A DNA stretch of 64,000 bases, from contig OW569380.1 of the NCBI GenBank assembly GCA_937625935.1, positions 186,001-250,000 of the forward strand. Direction: 5' to 3'. Shown here piece by piece: positions 53,626-63,800 of this stretch. The position numbers were made by a program, and so were the translations under genes. Source of the stretch: Tetramitus jugosus. Lineage: Eukaryota; Heterolobosea; Eutetramitea; Acrasida; Vahlkampfiidae. A model generated the notes under the pieces. It was not told the DNA's origin. It saw only the letters and a list, made by a program, of their open reading frames with translations, and ran no database searches. Each line of letters begins with the position of its first letter. Within the stretch, counting starts at the first letter, position 1.

Positions 53626-55104
53626 TTACAACTTGCGTTTCTTGGAGAGTGTCTCTGGTTCTTCATCGCTGCTCTCATCCTCTGAGGACGATAGATCAAA
53701 GGTTATGGTTTTATCCTGTTCGATGCCTCGTCCCAGTTTCGGTATGAATGAGTTGTTGGACGATTGAACAATTTTGGAAGCAATCTCACGTGATAAGTTA
53801 GACAGTCCCTTTGTTTTAACGAGGGCTTTTTCAATGGCCTGCTCGCAGTTCTTTCGATTTTGTTCGAGAATGAGCTGAGCTCCTCGAGAATTGTTGCCTG
53901 TGCTAGAGATGTTATCGAGCATGGCGGCCACTATGGCTGGATTTCTCTTGGTCAGTTTCTTGGCTGTGGTTCTTCTTTGTGATTCAATCAGCATCTCACG
54001 TCTTCTGTGGAGCTTCGTGTTGATTTGAGGATCGATGAACACTTGAATATCTTCGGTATCGTAAGGAGCGAGAAATACGAGAGGCTTCGTGTACAGGCTC
54101 GCTTGCTGTGACATAATAGGTTTCACAAAAGATGTTCCACACAGCTCTAATCTCGAGCCACAAACATCATCTGATCTCTTAAGTACATGATGAGTGCAGT
54201 ATTTGCTCACATCGGTATCCACTGGTGAGTAGCACTTTAAAACATCGGCAAGAAACTTTTTGGCAACTGCAGGTTTCTTTGCCGATGATGAATTTGTTGA
54301 TACGAGTGAATCATAGGCCATCTTGTCCTCATATTCAGGTCCATATGTCACATGCTTACAGATTCCAAAGTTCGAGGCACGACCAATCAAATGCACTCTA
54401 TCTTGGAGATTCACTAAAAGTCCAATGGGAGCAATACTGACAACTGTTTGTGCTTTAACTTGTCTTATTCCATCATCTGGCTCTTGTTGTTCATTATCTT
54501 CATTGGAGAGCCCAGCAATTTTATTCGCCAGCTGATGTTCTTCGCATTTCAGCTTTCGTTTTAATACTTGTGGTGATTGCACGACAATGACCTGTCCAGG
54601 AACGATATCCTTCTTAATATCCTTTCGAACGAATAATATGGCTGGACAATCGCCCACCGACTCGGAAACTCTAAAAATCTTGTACTGTTCACTCGCCTTC
54701 TTGTTCCATGTGGCACATTGAGACTTGAAGCTCACAAAAGAATTGGTAGGCACAAACGTGGAGGATTGATTTGCACTCTGTGCTCCCTCCTTTGTCCGTT
54801 TCAGATGATTATTCTTGGCAGCAGACGCAGTCTTCGATTTCTGGGTTGCACTTGCACCACCTGGAGCAACTCGAATCTCTTCAATAATAACTACAGAGGT
54901 AGACCAGGGTTGTTTGTCCTTGACTACAGAGGATTTCACATTGGTCTTTGTTCGAACAACTTGAGTTTCCTCTTTGAAGACAGTGCTCAGATTCTTGTGG
55001 GGAAAATGTTCGGTTAGACTTTCTATTGAGATTGGAGGTTCATTAGGCAGAATATCCAAAGCCGAATAGGAGGGTGTTTCTTGTTGTTGTTCTTCAGTCT
55101 TCAT
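53626..55104 (-). CDS. MCM10: Mcm10-like replication protein
   Basis: 492 residues. The N-terminal 120 residues are disordered. From ~135 there is an OB-fold-like stretch (YKIFRVSESVGDCPAILFVRKDI, ...VSIAPIGLLVNLQDRVHLIGRASNFGIC in order), followed by a Cys/His set: C249, C291, C303 and H306 (KCYSPVDTDVSKYCTHH), then short helical regions and a basic tail (LSKKRKL) after an acidic S/D/E patch. This order (OB-fold, 'IG.A...G.C', C-C-C-H finger) is that of Mcm10, which binds CMG helicase and DNA polymerase alpha. Spacing in the finger is longer than in the human protein. The call is plausible but not certain. Confidence 0.55.
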   Translation of the reverse strand: MKTEEQQQETPSYSALDILPNEPPISIESLTEHFPHKNLSTVFKEETQVVRTKTNVKSSVVKDKQPWSTSVVIIEEIRVAPGGASATQKSKTASAAKNNHLKRTKEGAQSANQSSTFVPTNSFVSFKSQCATWNKKASEQYKIFRVSESVGDCPAILFVRKDIKKDIVPGQVIVVQSPQVLKRKLKCEEHQLANKIAGLSNEDNEQQEPDDGIRQVKAQTVVSIAPIGLLVNLQDRVHLIGRASNFGICKHVTYGPEYEDKMAYDSLVSTNSSSAKKPAVAKKFLADVLKCYSPVDTDVSKYCTHHVLKRSDDVCGSRLELCGTSFVKPIMSQQASLYTKPLVFLAPYDTEDIQVFIDPQINTKLHRRREMLIESQRRTTAKKLTKRNPAIVAAMLDNISSTGNNSRGAQLILEQNRKNCEQAIEKALVKTKGLSNLSREIASKIVQSSNNSFIPKLGRGIEQDKTITFDLSSSEDESSDEEPETLSKKRKL

Positions 55105-55185
55105 TTTCTCATTTGAGTTTCTTCAACGTTATTTTTTTCTTTCAAAAAGGCGCCGTTTTTATAGTCCGCCCAATGAGGAATACAC

Positions 55186-57530
55186 TCAGGTATCCAGTCG
55201 AGAAGCATAGCGGAGAGTACGAACACTTTCACTAAAATGTTCCGCGTCAGATAAGACACAGAAGTAGAAAAGAATGTAGGTTTCAGGTACTTGGAGATAG
55301 TTAGCCACCGTCGAAAAACACGAGGAAAAAAGAACGAAGAGTACTTACAGAGTATGTCGCTGAGAAAGTTTGTAAACTTGGATGTTCGGTAGGGCACCAT
55401 TGGCTGGTTCAGAGACTTCTTTGTATCAGAGAAACTATTTGTTCTCAAAGAGTGATTCAGTTTCTTGTGCAATGCTGATATCACTAGATTTAGTGAATCA
55501 AAGTTCTTCTGGGCGGTGGTAAACTCCCTTCGAGCTTCCCTTCCTTTCACATTTATCTGCATTTCTGAACTCGCAAGATCAATAAATGATACACTTCTTT
55601 GAGTGGTTAACAGAGTGACCGTGTTTGATATGTTTAGATGAATTGTTATGACCAAGGTCCGCTTCACATCAATCTTGCTTCCAAATAAAGCATCATATGT
55701 GTCGTTGTTCTGGGAATCTTTAAAGGGGTTCCTGTTTCTATGAATTGATTTCATGATTTTCCAAAACTCATCAAGGGTACTAAAGGTCTTTGAAGACAGA
55801 TGTTGTTTCAAGAGAGTGTTCTGAAACATTCGATTCTGGGGGGTGATAATATCTCTCAGTACCTCTCCTTTCAATTCCGCGCATTGTATCGAAAAATGGT
55901 ACTGAATAGTTTCTGTTTCTCGTCTGTTGAACAGTAGTTCCAAAACTTTTGGCAGTATGCCTCTCTCTGCATCTTCAGCTTCATTCAACAGAGTATATGT
56001 TTTTCCTGATGCCTTTTGACCGTAAGCAAAGAAGCATAGATTGTTCACATCTCCATGCACTAATCTCTCCACTATATCTCGAGCATCTTCCCATAAATCA
56101 TCCTGGTTGTTAGAAGGACCATACACACGATCGAACGAGAAGGTAGAGTACTCTGCATATCGAGAGGCCTGGATAGTATTATAATCGAGGAGACGTAGAC
56201 AGTTTTCGTGCACCTTTCGAGGAACTTTCATCCGCACATAGACAAACACTCTCTTGTCCAAAATCATTGGATGTTCGGTCTGTTCTGGAAACAGAATGTC
56301 TGATTGTTGTTCCTGGATGCTTACATCTTGTTCGAATGATGAAAAACCATAGACATTGTCACTTGACTTATCTGTCGAATTGATCCGCGCAACAACATTA
56401 TGGAATTCTTGAGAATAAAAATCTATCATATCCTGAAAGTCTTTTGTAAACTTACAGATATCATCTCGAACTCTCAAGTACATCTTCTTAATTGTTTCTT
56501 GTTCTTTCCTCACGATATGAATTTTTGATGCTAGAAGATCAGGACGAACATGTTCCATAGGCTCAGATTGAGAGTTTTGGTTTTGTTTTGATTCCAATGA
56601 TTGAATTCGTGTTGTTAATCCTTGCAAGGTCTCGCGGAGCCATACCTTCTCCATTCTATCATCCTCCGCCTTGTTTCGCATAGATTGAACTTTCTCAATG
56701 ACAAGAGCGTCTACTTCGTCTTCAGATAATGGAGCTACAATTCCATTATTTGAGTTCGGTGATTTTCCTCGAATAACCTTAACTAAATCACGAGTATCAG
56801 GCTGTTGTTCCTCAGTAAGCTGAGATATTTCAGAAGAAACAACTTCTGAAACAAGTTCCAAGGAGTCTTTTCCATATGTGTACGAGTTAGAGTCTACAGT
56901 TTCTATTCTTACTAGTAGATTATCGTTTTCCCGTCTTTCGTTCTTCTTTTCCGTGACCTCTCTTCTCAATGACTTCTCGATACTTCGAAATGTTTTTCTG
57001 CCCACTCGCTCCCTTACACGAAACAGTATCTCTAATTCATGATCAGTCAATACTTCTCCGTTCATATTTTTTCTGACAAGCTCTTTGAAATCTTTCTTAT
57101 CCATGTTGAAGTTTTGTGAAAGAACAGATCTTAACGATACACGCTCAGTTTTCTCTTCGCTGGTGGCAACAGAAGAAGAAGTTTGAGCTAAATCAAGAGA
57201 TTTTTCCTCTGAATCCAAGGGATTGTTTGGAGTAACAGTATTCAATACTTGTAACTGAGCGATATCGAGCTTTTCTGGGAGCTCGGTGCCAGTTTTCCCT
57301 AGTGATACAATGTTCATTGAGTTTGAATGACCAGAATCAATAGGAGGAAGATCAAAATCATCCATTAAGTCGTCAATGTTGCTTGCTATCATAATTTCAT
57401 CACAGTAAGAGCTACTACTTGGAGCATTGTTTCCTGGCCTTACCGCACTAGATGCACGACAACTATTCTCATTCTTGGAAGAGTGATTCTTGAAACCAGT
57501 GAAAAGTTTCTTCATTTTGAATTGTTGCAT
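55186..57530 (-). CDS. Divergent C-terminal-motor kinesin (two exons)
   Basis: Exons 57530-55349 and 55289-55186 join across a 59-base intron (GTAAGT...CCAAG, 55348-55290), phase 1; the second exon restores the last motor helix (SESVRTLRYASRLDT), where the protein ends. About 761 residues. The N-terminal ~330 residues are charged and partly coiled, and the motor starts near 425 (KRVFVYVRMKVP), so this is a C-terminal motor as in kinesin-14. Motor motifs are unusual: the P-loop is AYGQKASGKTYT instead of GQTGSGKT, switch II is DLASSE instead of DLAGSE, and switch I (NxxSSRSH) is not evident (KIDVKRTLVIT in its place). It may bind nucleotide weakly or be a non-motile kinesin. Confidence 0.8.
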
Positions 57531-57602
57531 CAAACAGGGAATTCTTTATCAATGATGCAATGTAATTTTTGCTCAACAGCGGCAATATTATGGCAGTTAC
57601 TG

Positions 57603-58724
57603 TCAGTTGAGTTGTTCAATTTGCTTGGTTCGATCTTGGTAAAGACAGTCCAAAATATGAAGCCTCCTCTGTTCTTTGGTTAATGATGGATCGCAGAGGT
57701 GTTTCTTTGGTTGAAGGTTTTTGTAACCTCCTTTCTTGGTATTCTTTGGGGAAGTAGTTGTTCTATATTGAGACACTAAAAGGTCATTCGCTACACTGGG
57801 TGCTGCTGGTGGTGTTAATCCCTCGAGAGATTGACGAAACTTTTGGCGATGAGGAAATACTTGCCGTATTGGCTTGGTTGTGCTCAGATATTGCTTTGTG
57901 AGATACTTTTGCGTCTCCAAGTAATCATTTGGATACCCAATAGTACTATTGTCAACAGGGTGAAGCAGGGAAGTACGCCGTGATTCCCTCTCGAAAACAA
58001 TATCATTCATGGTATTGTTGTTCGAATAGTGAATTACTGGATCAGGAGTGCCACTAAAGTCTCTCAGATTGGATCGATCGGACATGAAGCGAGATGATGT
58101 GGGTTGGAAGAAATTGTGAATCACAGGAGATGGGTGAATGTTCTGACTCTCTTTTTGATCAGAGGAGCAGGATTGTTTTGGTTCGGATGATACTGATCGA
58201 GCACTTCTTCTGCCCTTTGGACGTTCGAGTGTCACCTCCTTATTGTCCAGTACCATAGTTGAGGAAGGATGTTCTTCCTCAACTTGAAAGTCAATCAGGG
58301 CTCTCAAGTTTGCTCTGATGATTCCTACAGAAAGACCTTCTCCACATTGTGCGCTTTTTCTTTCTCTGGTCTGTATGGCGAGGTACAATTCCTTCCATTT
58401 GTTGTTGAGAGATTTCACTTCCTTCTCCAACAAATCTCGATTGAAGGGATTACTAATCGCTCTTACCTGGGCTTTTGTTTTCTTCATCTTTTCCTTCTGT
58501 CTGGCCAGTATCGTTCGTCGTTGTACTCTAATGTTGGTGGGATCTCTAGCTTTCACATCCATCGGAGCACTGTTTGCGAGAACGAGCTGACCAAACAGAG
58601 CAACACTGTTCAAACACGTTCCTTTTGAGTTGGTGTGACTCTCTGATACCATCCTTTCAATCTTACTTGTAGTAGTTGGTTGATTAACCGATCTCGCGTC
58701 ATCAGATTCTTCTTCCGATATCAT
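57603..58724 (-). CDS. Basic, partly coiled protein of unknown function
   Basis: 373 residues. A short helical coil lies at about 80-135 (ARQKEKMKKTKAQVRAI, LLEKEVKSLNNKWKELYLAIQ). The rest is S/T/P/R-rich and looks disordered, with a basic end (KKGGYKNLQPKKHL, EQRRLHILDCLYQDR). The gene ends 72 bp before the kinesin start on the same strand. The two might be co-regulated or even parts of one longer protein, but no clean splice pair joins them. No domain recognised. Confidence 0.6.
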   Translation of the reverse strand: MISEEESDDARSVNQPTTTSKIERMVSESHTNSKGTCLNSVALFGQLVLANSAPMDVKARDPTNIRVQRRTILARQKEKMKKTKAQVRAISNPFNRDLLEKEVKSLNNKWKELYLAIQTRERKSAQCGEGLSVGIIRANLRALIDFQVEEEHPSSTMVLDNKEVTLERPKGRRSARSVSSEPKQSCSSDQKESQNIHPSPVIHNFFQPTSSRFMSDRSNLRDFSGTPDPVIHYSNNNTMNDIVFERESRRTSLLHPVDNSTIGYPNDYLETQKYLTKQYLSTTKPIRQVFPHRQKFRQSLEGLTPPAAPSVANDLLVSQYRTTTSPKNTKKGGYKNLQPKKHLCDPSLTKEQRRLHILDCLYQDRTKQIEQLN

Positions 58725-58883
58725 GTATCGATCAATGGGTGTCTCTCAAAAACTAACTCGAATCAATCAGTATGTTCAGAAATTGAGATAATGTTTCCAA
58801 ATTTTTGATATCGATTATTGCAAGCAGGCTGCGAAGCGGGTAACATTTGACACACGTCAGTATGTGATCTCATAACCTATCAT

Positions 58884-60614
58884 TTATTTTTTCAGTCGCT
58901 GTAAAAGCAGAAAACCGGTCACACTCACCAGAACTACGACTGAACCAATAATTTGATAGATGTTGCAAATCCACTCATTCAGCAAAAATCCGGCAAAAAT
59001 AATAGCACTCACAAGACGTAGAGCTAACATACTTCCTGCGTTGGCAGCTCCTAAGACTTGCATTCCGATGAAAGAACACTGTGACGCTACCAGAGTAACC
59101 AGAACGCCAGTCATCGAAAAAATCACCCAGTCCACGGGTTTCAAATACAACCACCGACTCCAGTCTTCGATAAGTATACTTGGAAGCAACAGGAAGCATG
59201 GAATAGCAATCATTTGTGAATAGAAAAAGGCTTCAGCACCAAATGGATTAGTTTTGAGCCATAGCGACTTCTTTTCCTTTTGAGCATCTTCTTGTGTGTC
59301 CATTGGTGCGTCTGTTTGTTGGTCAGAGTATTCACTCAGAGAAACACTCGACAAACTTGGCTCCAATGGATTATTTCTCTCCTTCTCTCTTATTTTCCGA
59401 CGGAAATCGACTGCCATTGCACCAACCTTGACAGTAATGTTCATGCATGCCAATGCAACAGTTGATCCAAGTGATAAACAGATTCCTAGTATGTCATAAA
59501 CGGAGAAAGTTTTCGATAGAGCAGCCAAGTCGATTGTCCAATAAAATGTATAACCGCTTGATTCCTCAATTCCACTGCCATTAAGCGCACGAATTTCATC
59601 ATATCCTAACGAAATGCTATCAAAGCCACTAATACTACTAAATGAGAGAGCACTGCCGTTGTTGACACTGGGAAGCTTAGGAGTATTGAAACTGCCCAAC
59701 ACCACTAACACACCTCCACCCACAATCGCTGCGAGAGCAACTAATGAAATGATTGTAATCTTTTCCTTCAAAATCGGATATCCAAGGATCAATATCATAA
59801 ACGGCAAAACCAACATGACCAATTGTGAAATGGTAGAACTGGTGAATCTGGTAGAATAAAAGGCACCGACGACTCTTGCTGTCACGAGAACAGCAAAAAC
59901 AAAAAAGAGCCAACCATGAACAATCACTCTCGGATTCTTCCAAACCTTCAATAAAAAGTACGTCTTTTCATCATCGTTTTCGTCGTCTTCGCCTTCTCCT
60001 CCACCACTTTCATCATTCGAATTCGTTACTGCGTTACTCTTCAATTCTCTCCGTAAATTACCATCCTTGTACTCATCTTCATTATTGAGCAATTCGTTCA
60101 TTTCAAATACTCGACTATCCACCTGTTTCATCGATAAAGTACTACTACTCCCATCATTATCACCCTCATTATTCAAACTCTGTACAGAACTACTCAAACT
60201 GCTCGTACTCTGCAAAGATTGCATTTTTCGCTGCCTTCTCTGTTTTTGTTGCCTATACTGAACCCATATTCGATAAAATAAATAAAAAGTTCTCGGCGAG
60301 TACAATATCAATGATAAAACATGTGCATTGATCAGTACAGAAAGTGCCGGAAGCTTTGATTTTCGTTGGAGGTACCGTGAGAGAACAACATCCAATCCAA
60401 ATGTCAAATGCGCAATGCAGTTGGCCAATAGACCAAACAAGAACACACGCGTAGTCATTCCACCATTTCCAGTACCAGTGCCAGTTGTAGTCGTAGATTT
60501 TGGTTCGATCGGCGTTTCATTTTCGTCCAAATTTAAATCTTGTTCAACAACAACATGTTCATTCAAGTTCTCAAAGTTGCTGTTGTTGTCCACAAAATCA
60601 GCAGACTTGGTCAT
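58884..60614 (-). CDS. Drug/metabolite-transporter (DMT/EamA)-like membrane protein
   Basis: 576 residues with about ten hydrophobic helices: one near 60 (VFLFGLLANCIAHLTFGL), a pair near 90-115, four near 230-310 (LFFVFAVLVTARVVGAFY, QLVMLVLPFMILILG, ISLVALAAIVGGGVLVVLG), one near 375 (ILGICLSLGSTVALACM), and four in the C-terminal third (FYSQMIAIPCFLLLPSILI, IFSMTGVLVTLVASQCSFIG, MLALRLVSAIIFAGFLL, IIGSVVVLVSVTGFLLL). The last third matches the EamA half-repeat ('ALRLVSAIIFAGFLLNEWI.. QIIGSVVVL'). The S/N/D/E-rich loop at ~135-215 is cytosolic and disordered. Substrate cannot be read from the sequence; nucleotide-sugar, thiamine and other carriers share this fold. Confidence 0.78.
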   Translation of the reverse strand: MTKSADFVDNNSNFENLNEHVVVEQDLNLDENETPIEPKSTTTTGTGTGNGGMTTRVFLFGLLANCIAHLTFGLDVVLSRYLQRKSKLPALSVLINAHVLSLILYSPRTFYLFYRIWVQYRQQKQRRQRKMQSLQSTSSLSSSVQSLNNEGDNDGSSSTLSMKQVDSRVFEMNELLNNEDEYKDGNLRRELKSNAVTNSNDESGGGEGEDDENDDEKTYFLLKVWKNPRVIVHGWLFFVFAVLVTARVVGAFYSTRFTSSTISQLVMLVLPFMILILGYPILKEKITIISLVALAAIVGGGVLVVLGSFNTPKLPSVNNGSALSFSSISGFDSISLGYDEIRALNGSGIEESSGYTFYWTIDLAALSKTFSVYDILGICLSLGSTVALACMNITVKVGAMAVDFRRKIREKERNNPLEPSLSSVSLSEYSDQQTDAPMDTQEDAQKEKKSLWLKTNPFGAEAFFYSQMIAIPCFLLLPSILIEDWSRWLYLKPVDWVIFSMTGVLVTLVASQCSFIGMQVLGAANAGSMLALRLVSAIIFAGFLLNEWICNIYQIIGSVVVLVSVTGFLLLQRLKK

Positions 60615-60883
60615 CTCTCAACAAAGTAGCTTTGGTGTTTGTGAGCAAAAACAACTGTTTTGAGGCAAAAGAGCTCGATTTGTGCGCTTCAATGAAGAAA
60701 CAGCGGAGGAACGGATGTTTCAACGAAGAGGATGAACAAGGACTTGAACCGTTTGCTTAGGAGAATTTTTGATTTGCCTAATGCGAACATCGAGGGCGAC
60801 GTGAGAGTGATGGAAGATTGTCGCGCCAATCGGTTGATCGAACTTGAGCTGGAAGCTCGTTGGACAGATAACTTTTGCAAAAC
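60615..60883. promoter_or_regulatory. Divergent promoter region
   Basis: 269 bp between the transporter and the EGF/GPS protein, transcribed in opposite directions. Both promoters should be here. No box can be named from the sequence alone. Confidence 0.45.
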
Positions 60884-63800
60884 ATGTCACACATTCATGG
60901 AAATTTAACCTTGACTCTTGTAGCTCTTGCAACACTGGCAGTCTTTGTTGTTTGTTGGTTTCCATCGTTTGCTTACAGTAACCAGAGCATTACGTTTGGT
61001 AAAATAGAGATTTTTGACGATGTCACTGATGATTATCAAGTCACTGGACTAAAAGTTTACAACCAATCCACAATCTATCGATCCCTCATGAACAAGGATG
61101 TGCCAACAGGAAACTTCACCAAGAAAACCATTCTGGCCAAATACAATGCCAAGATAACAAAGTATGACTGGATGATTGATATTGACACTGGTGATGAGCA
61201 CTTTGTTCCCATCTTCTTGCCTTGTTGTGATCAGAGAAGTGTCATTGTGGTATTTCCAAACTGCACGAATGACGTTCTTCCGTTTCATCAGAGAGTCAAG
61301 GGTGATGAAAGTCCTTTTACATTAATGATAAAGTTGGATGACTTGGGTGAAGTGGTTTGGAACAGGACAGTGAATTCAACTGTTCCAAACACTGGTGGTG
61401 TTGTGACAACGAGTGTTCATAATGTTTGCAATGGCACTGACGATATCATTTACCTCGCTGGTCCTATGAATCGAACCATTCCATTCGATTGCGAAATCGC
61501 CAATTCGGATCCTGATGGCAACAGTATTGTCTCACAATTTAGTCATAGAGGATATTGTATGTGGGTTACATCCTTGTCAAATGCAACAGTGACAGCACTT
61601 GAATGCAATTATGATCCTATTTACGTGACAGGCAATCAGGACGACGGATCCTTTCCTTCGCTTTTCATTGCAAAGTTGGATACTTCAAATGGTGCACGTG
61701 GAGGTTCGTTCACTATTTTCAACTACAATGATGCTATTCCGGTTGGCATATCAGTAAGCGATGCGGATCTAGGGTCACTATATCTCATGACTCCACTTTC
61801 ATCCTCTGCTTACTTTGAGAAACAACATTTCGACAAGTTAACCCTGTATTTCGAAAGTAGAGAAACTCTTTTTGACAAACCAAGTGAGATTTCTGGAATG
61901 GAGTATGGCTTGAATGAAACAATATATTTGACTGGATCGTTGTTCCAGCTTAATTCTTTGACTGGATCTGAAATTGCCTTCGTTGCCAAATTGAACACCA
62001 GTGACAGGAATTATGACATAATTATGGTGTACAACAATGTGTCTTCAACTGGCATGGTAATATCAGTTGGAAACGATGGTTATGTTTCTGCATTGGGGCG
62101 CAGTGAATCTCCTCTTTCACTAACATATCCTTCAAATAGAACTCTCTCCAGTAACTCGACATTTAACTTTATCGCGGAGATTTTAGAGAGCCCTCAACTC
62201 ACTTGCTTTGGATATGATAAATCTGATTCACGTGTTTGTAGCGGTAGAGGAAAGTGTTGGCAGAACAATATTTGCAATTGCGACGATGGATACTCAGGTA
62301 GCAAGTGTCAATACCTTCTATGCAACGGCATCTCCTCGAATGATACTACTGTGTGTAATGGAAGAGGCTCTTGTGAATTGAATGACACTTGTGTCTGTGA
62401 AAAAGGATATGTGGGACAGAAGTGCGAGGCGTCTAACGCAACCCTCTGGCTCAGCTCTAATACGATTGGAGACTATCTTTTTGATGATTCATTGATATTG
62501 AAGGCAACAGTCGAGTATGCAGGAATCTTTCCTGTGAATGTCTACACTCACTGGATCTTATTTGATGTTGTTGCAGGAACTCAACGAATTTACAATGAAT
62601 CCTACACTCTTCACTCTCCGATTCAATTGATGCAAATGAACATCACAGATCTCATCCAACTTCGTCAATACAATGCTACTACCACAATTCAGATCGAGAA
62701 CACGACAAACATCGTCTCATCTGAAACACTCTCCATATGGGTACCAATCCGCATCGAGATGAAGTCTCTGACAGTCATACCCACATCTGGCGCCATTCTC
62801 TATGATCACTTTTTGTTGGTTACAAATCGCACTGGTGGACCAAGAGTTATGTCTTATCGCTTTGGGTATTTTGATGGAAACAATCGAGTGCTTCTAACCG
62901 ATTGGATACGGAGTACTGGTTACAACTTGAATACCACACTTCCTATTCTTGGAAATGTCACCTTGTTCGCTCAGGTGTTACGACAGGCGGATGGCAAAAT
63001 ATTTGAAGCCACAACCACTGTGACAGTGCACAAAGGAGAATCATCAAAAGTGACAGATGTTTTGACTGAACAAGCCAATAATCTATTTCACACCAATGGA
63101 ACTCAGTTCGAAGCTCAATTGACCACCTACACCAATTCTTTGATCAATTCTATTCAAGTCATCTCTGCCAATCAAACATCTCATTTGTTGAGTAATCTGA
63201 TCAATATTGTGCAATCGAAGCAAGATGAACTGAGTGCAACTGTTCAAATCGAAACGATCAGAGCCATCGCTCAACAGTATCTTTATCTCTCAGAAGCATC
63301 AACAGTTCAGACGTCTCTCATCTTGATCAACTCCATTCAAAGAAATGATTCAAAGATAAGTGATTCCATCAGTGTTGCTCACAACTTGGCCAATGTGATG
63401 ATATCAACAAACAGTTCAATGGCTCAAAGAGAATCCTTCTCATCAATGGTGGTTGTGCTGACAGACAAAGTTCGTCAGAACATGACTGATGGTCAAACAG
63501 AAGAAATCTCACTTCCAAACCTTGAAACCGTGATTTCAAGATTGAATTCAACCTCAATGAATGCCAACTCCACAGTGCTTGTGAGACATCCATCTTCAAG
63601 TGACACCAACACAAACACTAAGTTTGTCCAGATTGTTCTCAATCGAGATGTTCTTGCTGATTCTGGAGTTGCCTTTGTTCAAGGTCAAGTGATTGCAAAT
63701 CCTCCAAATCAGTATTCAGACAAGTGCAACACAAGTGGAGTGTCTCCAACTGTCTCAACCACGTTGTTCACAAAGAATCAACAACAAGTTCAGCCAATTG

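Noticed and set aside
57531-57602. Possible intron joining the unknown protein at 57603-58724 to the kinesin
   Set aside because: The upstream frame meets its stop before any good donor site, so the two are kept as separate genes.
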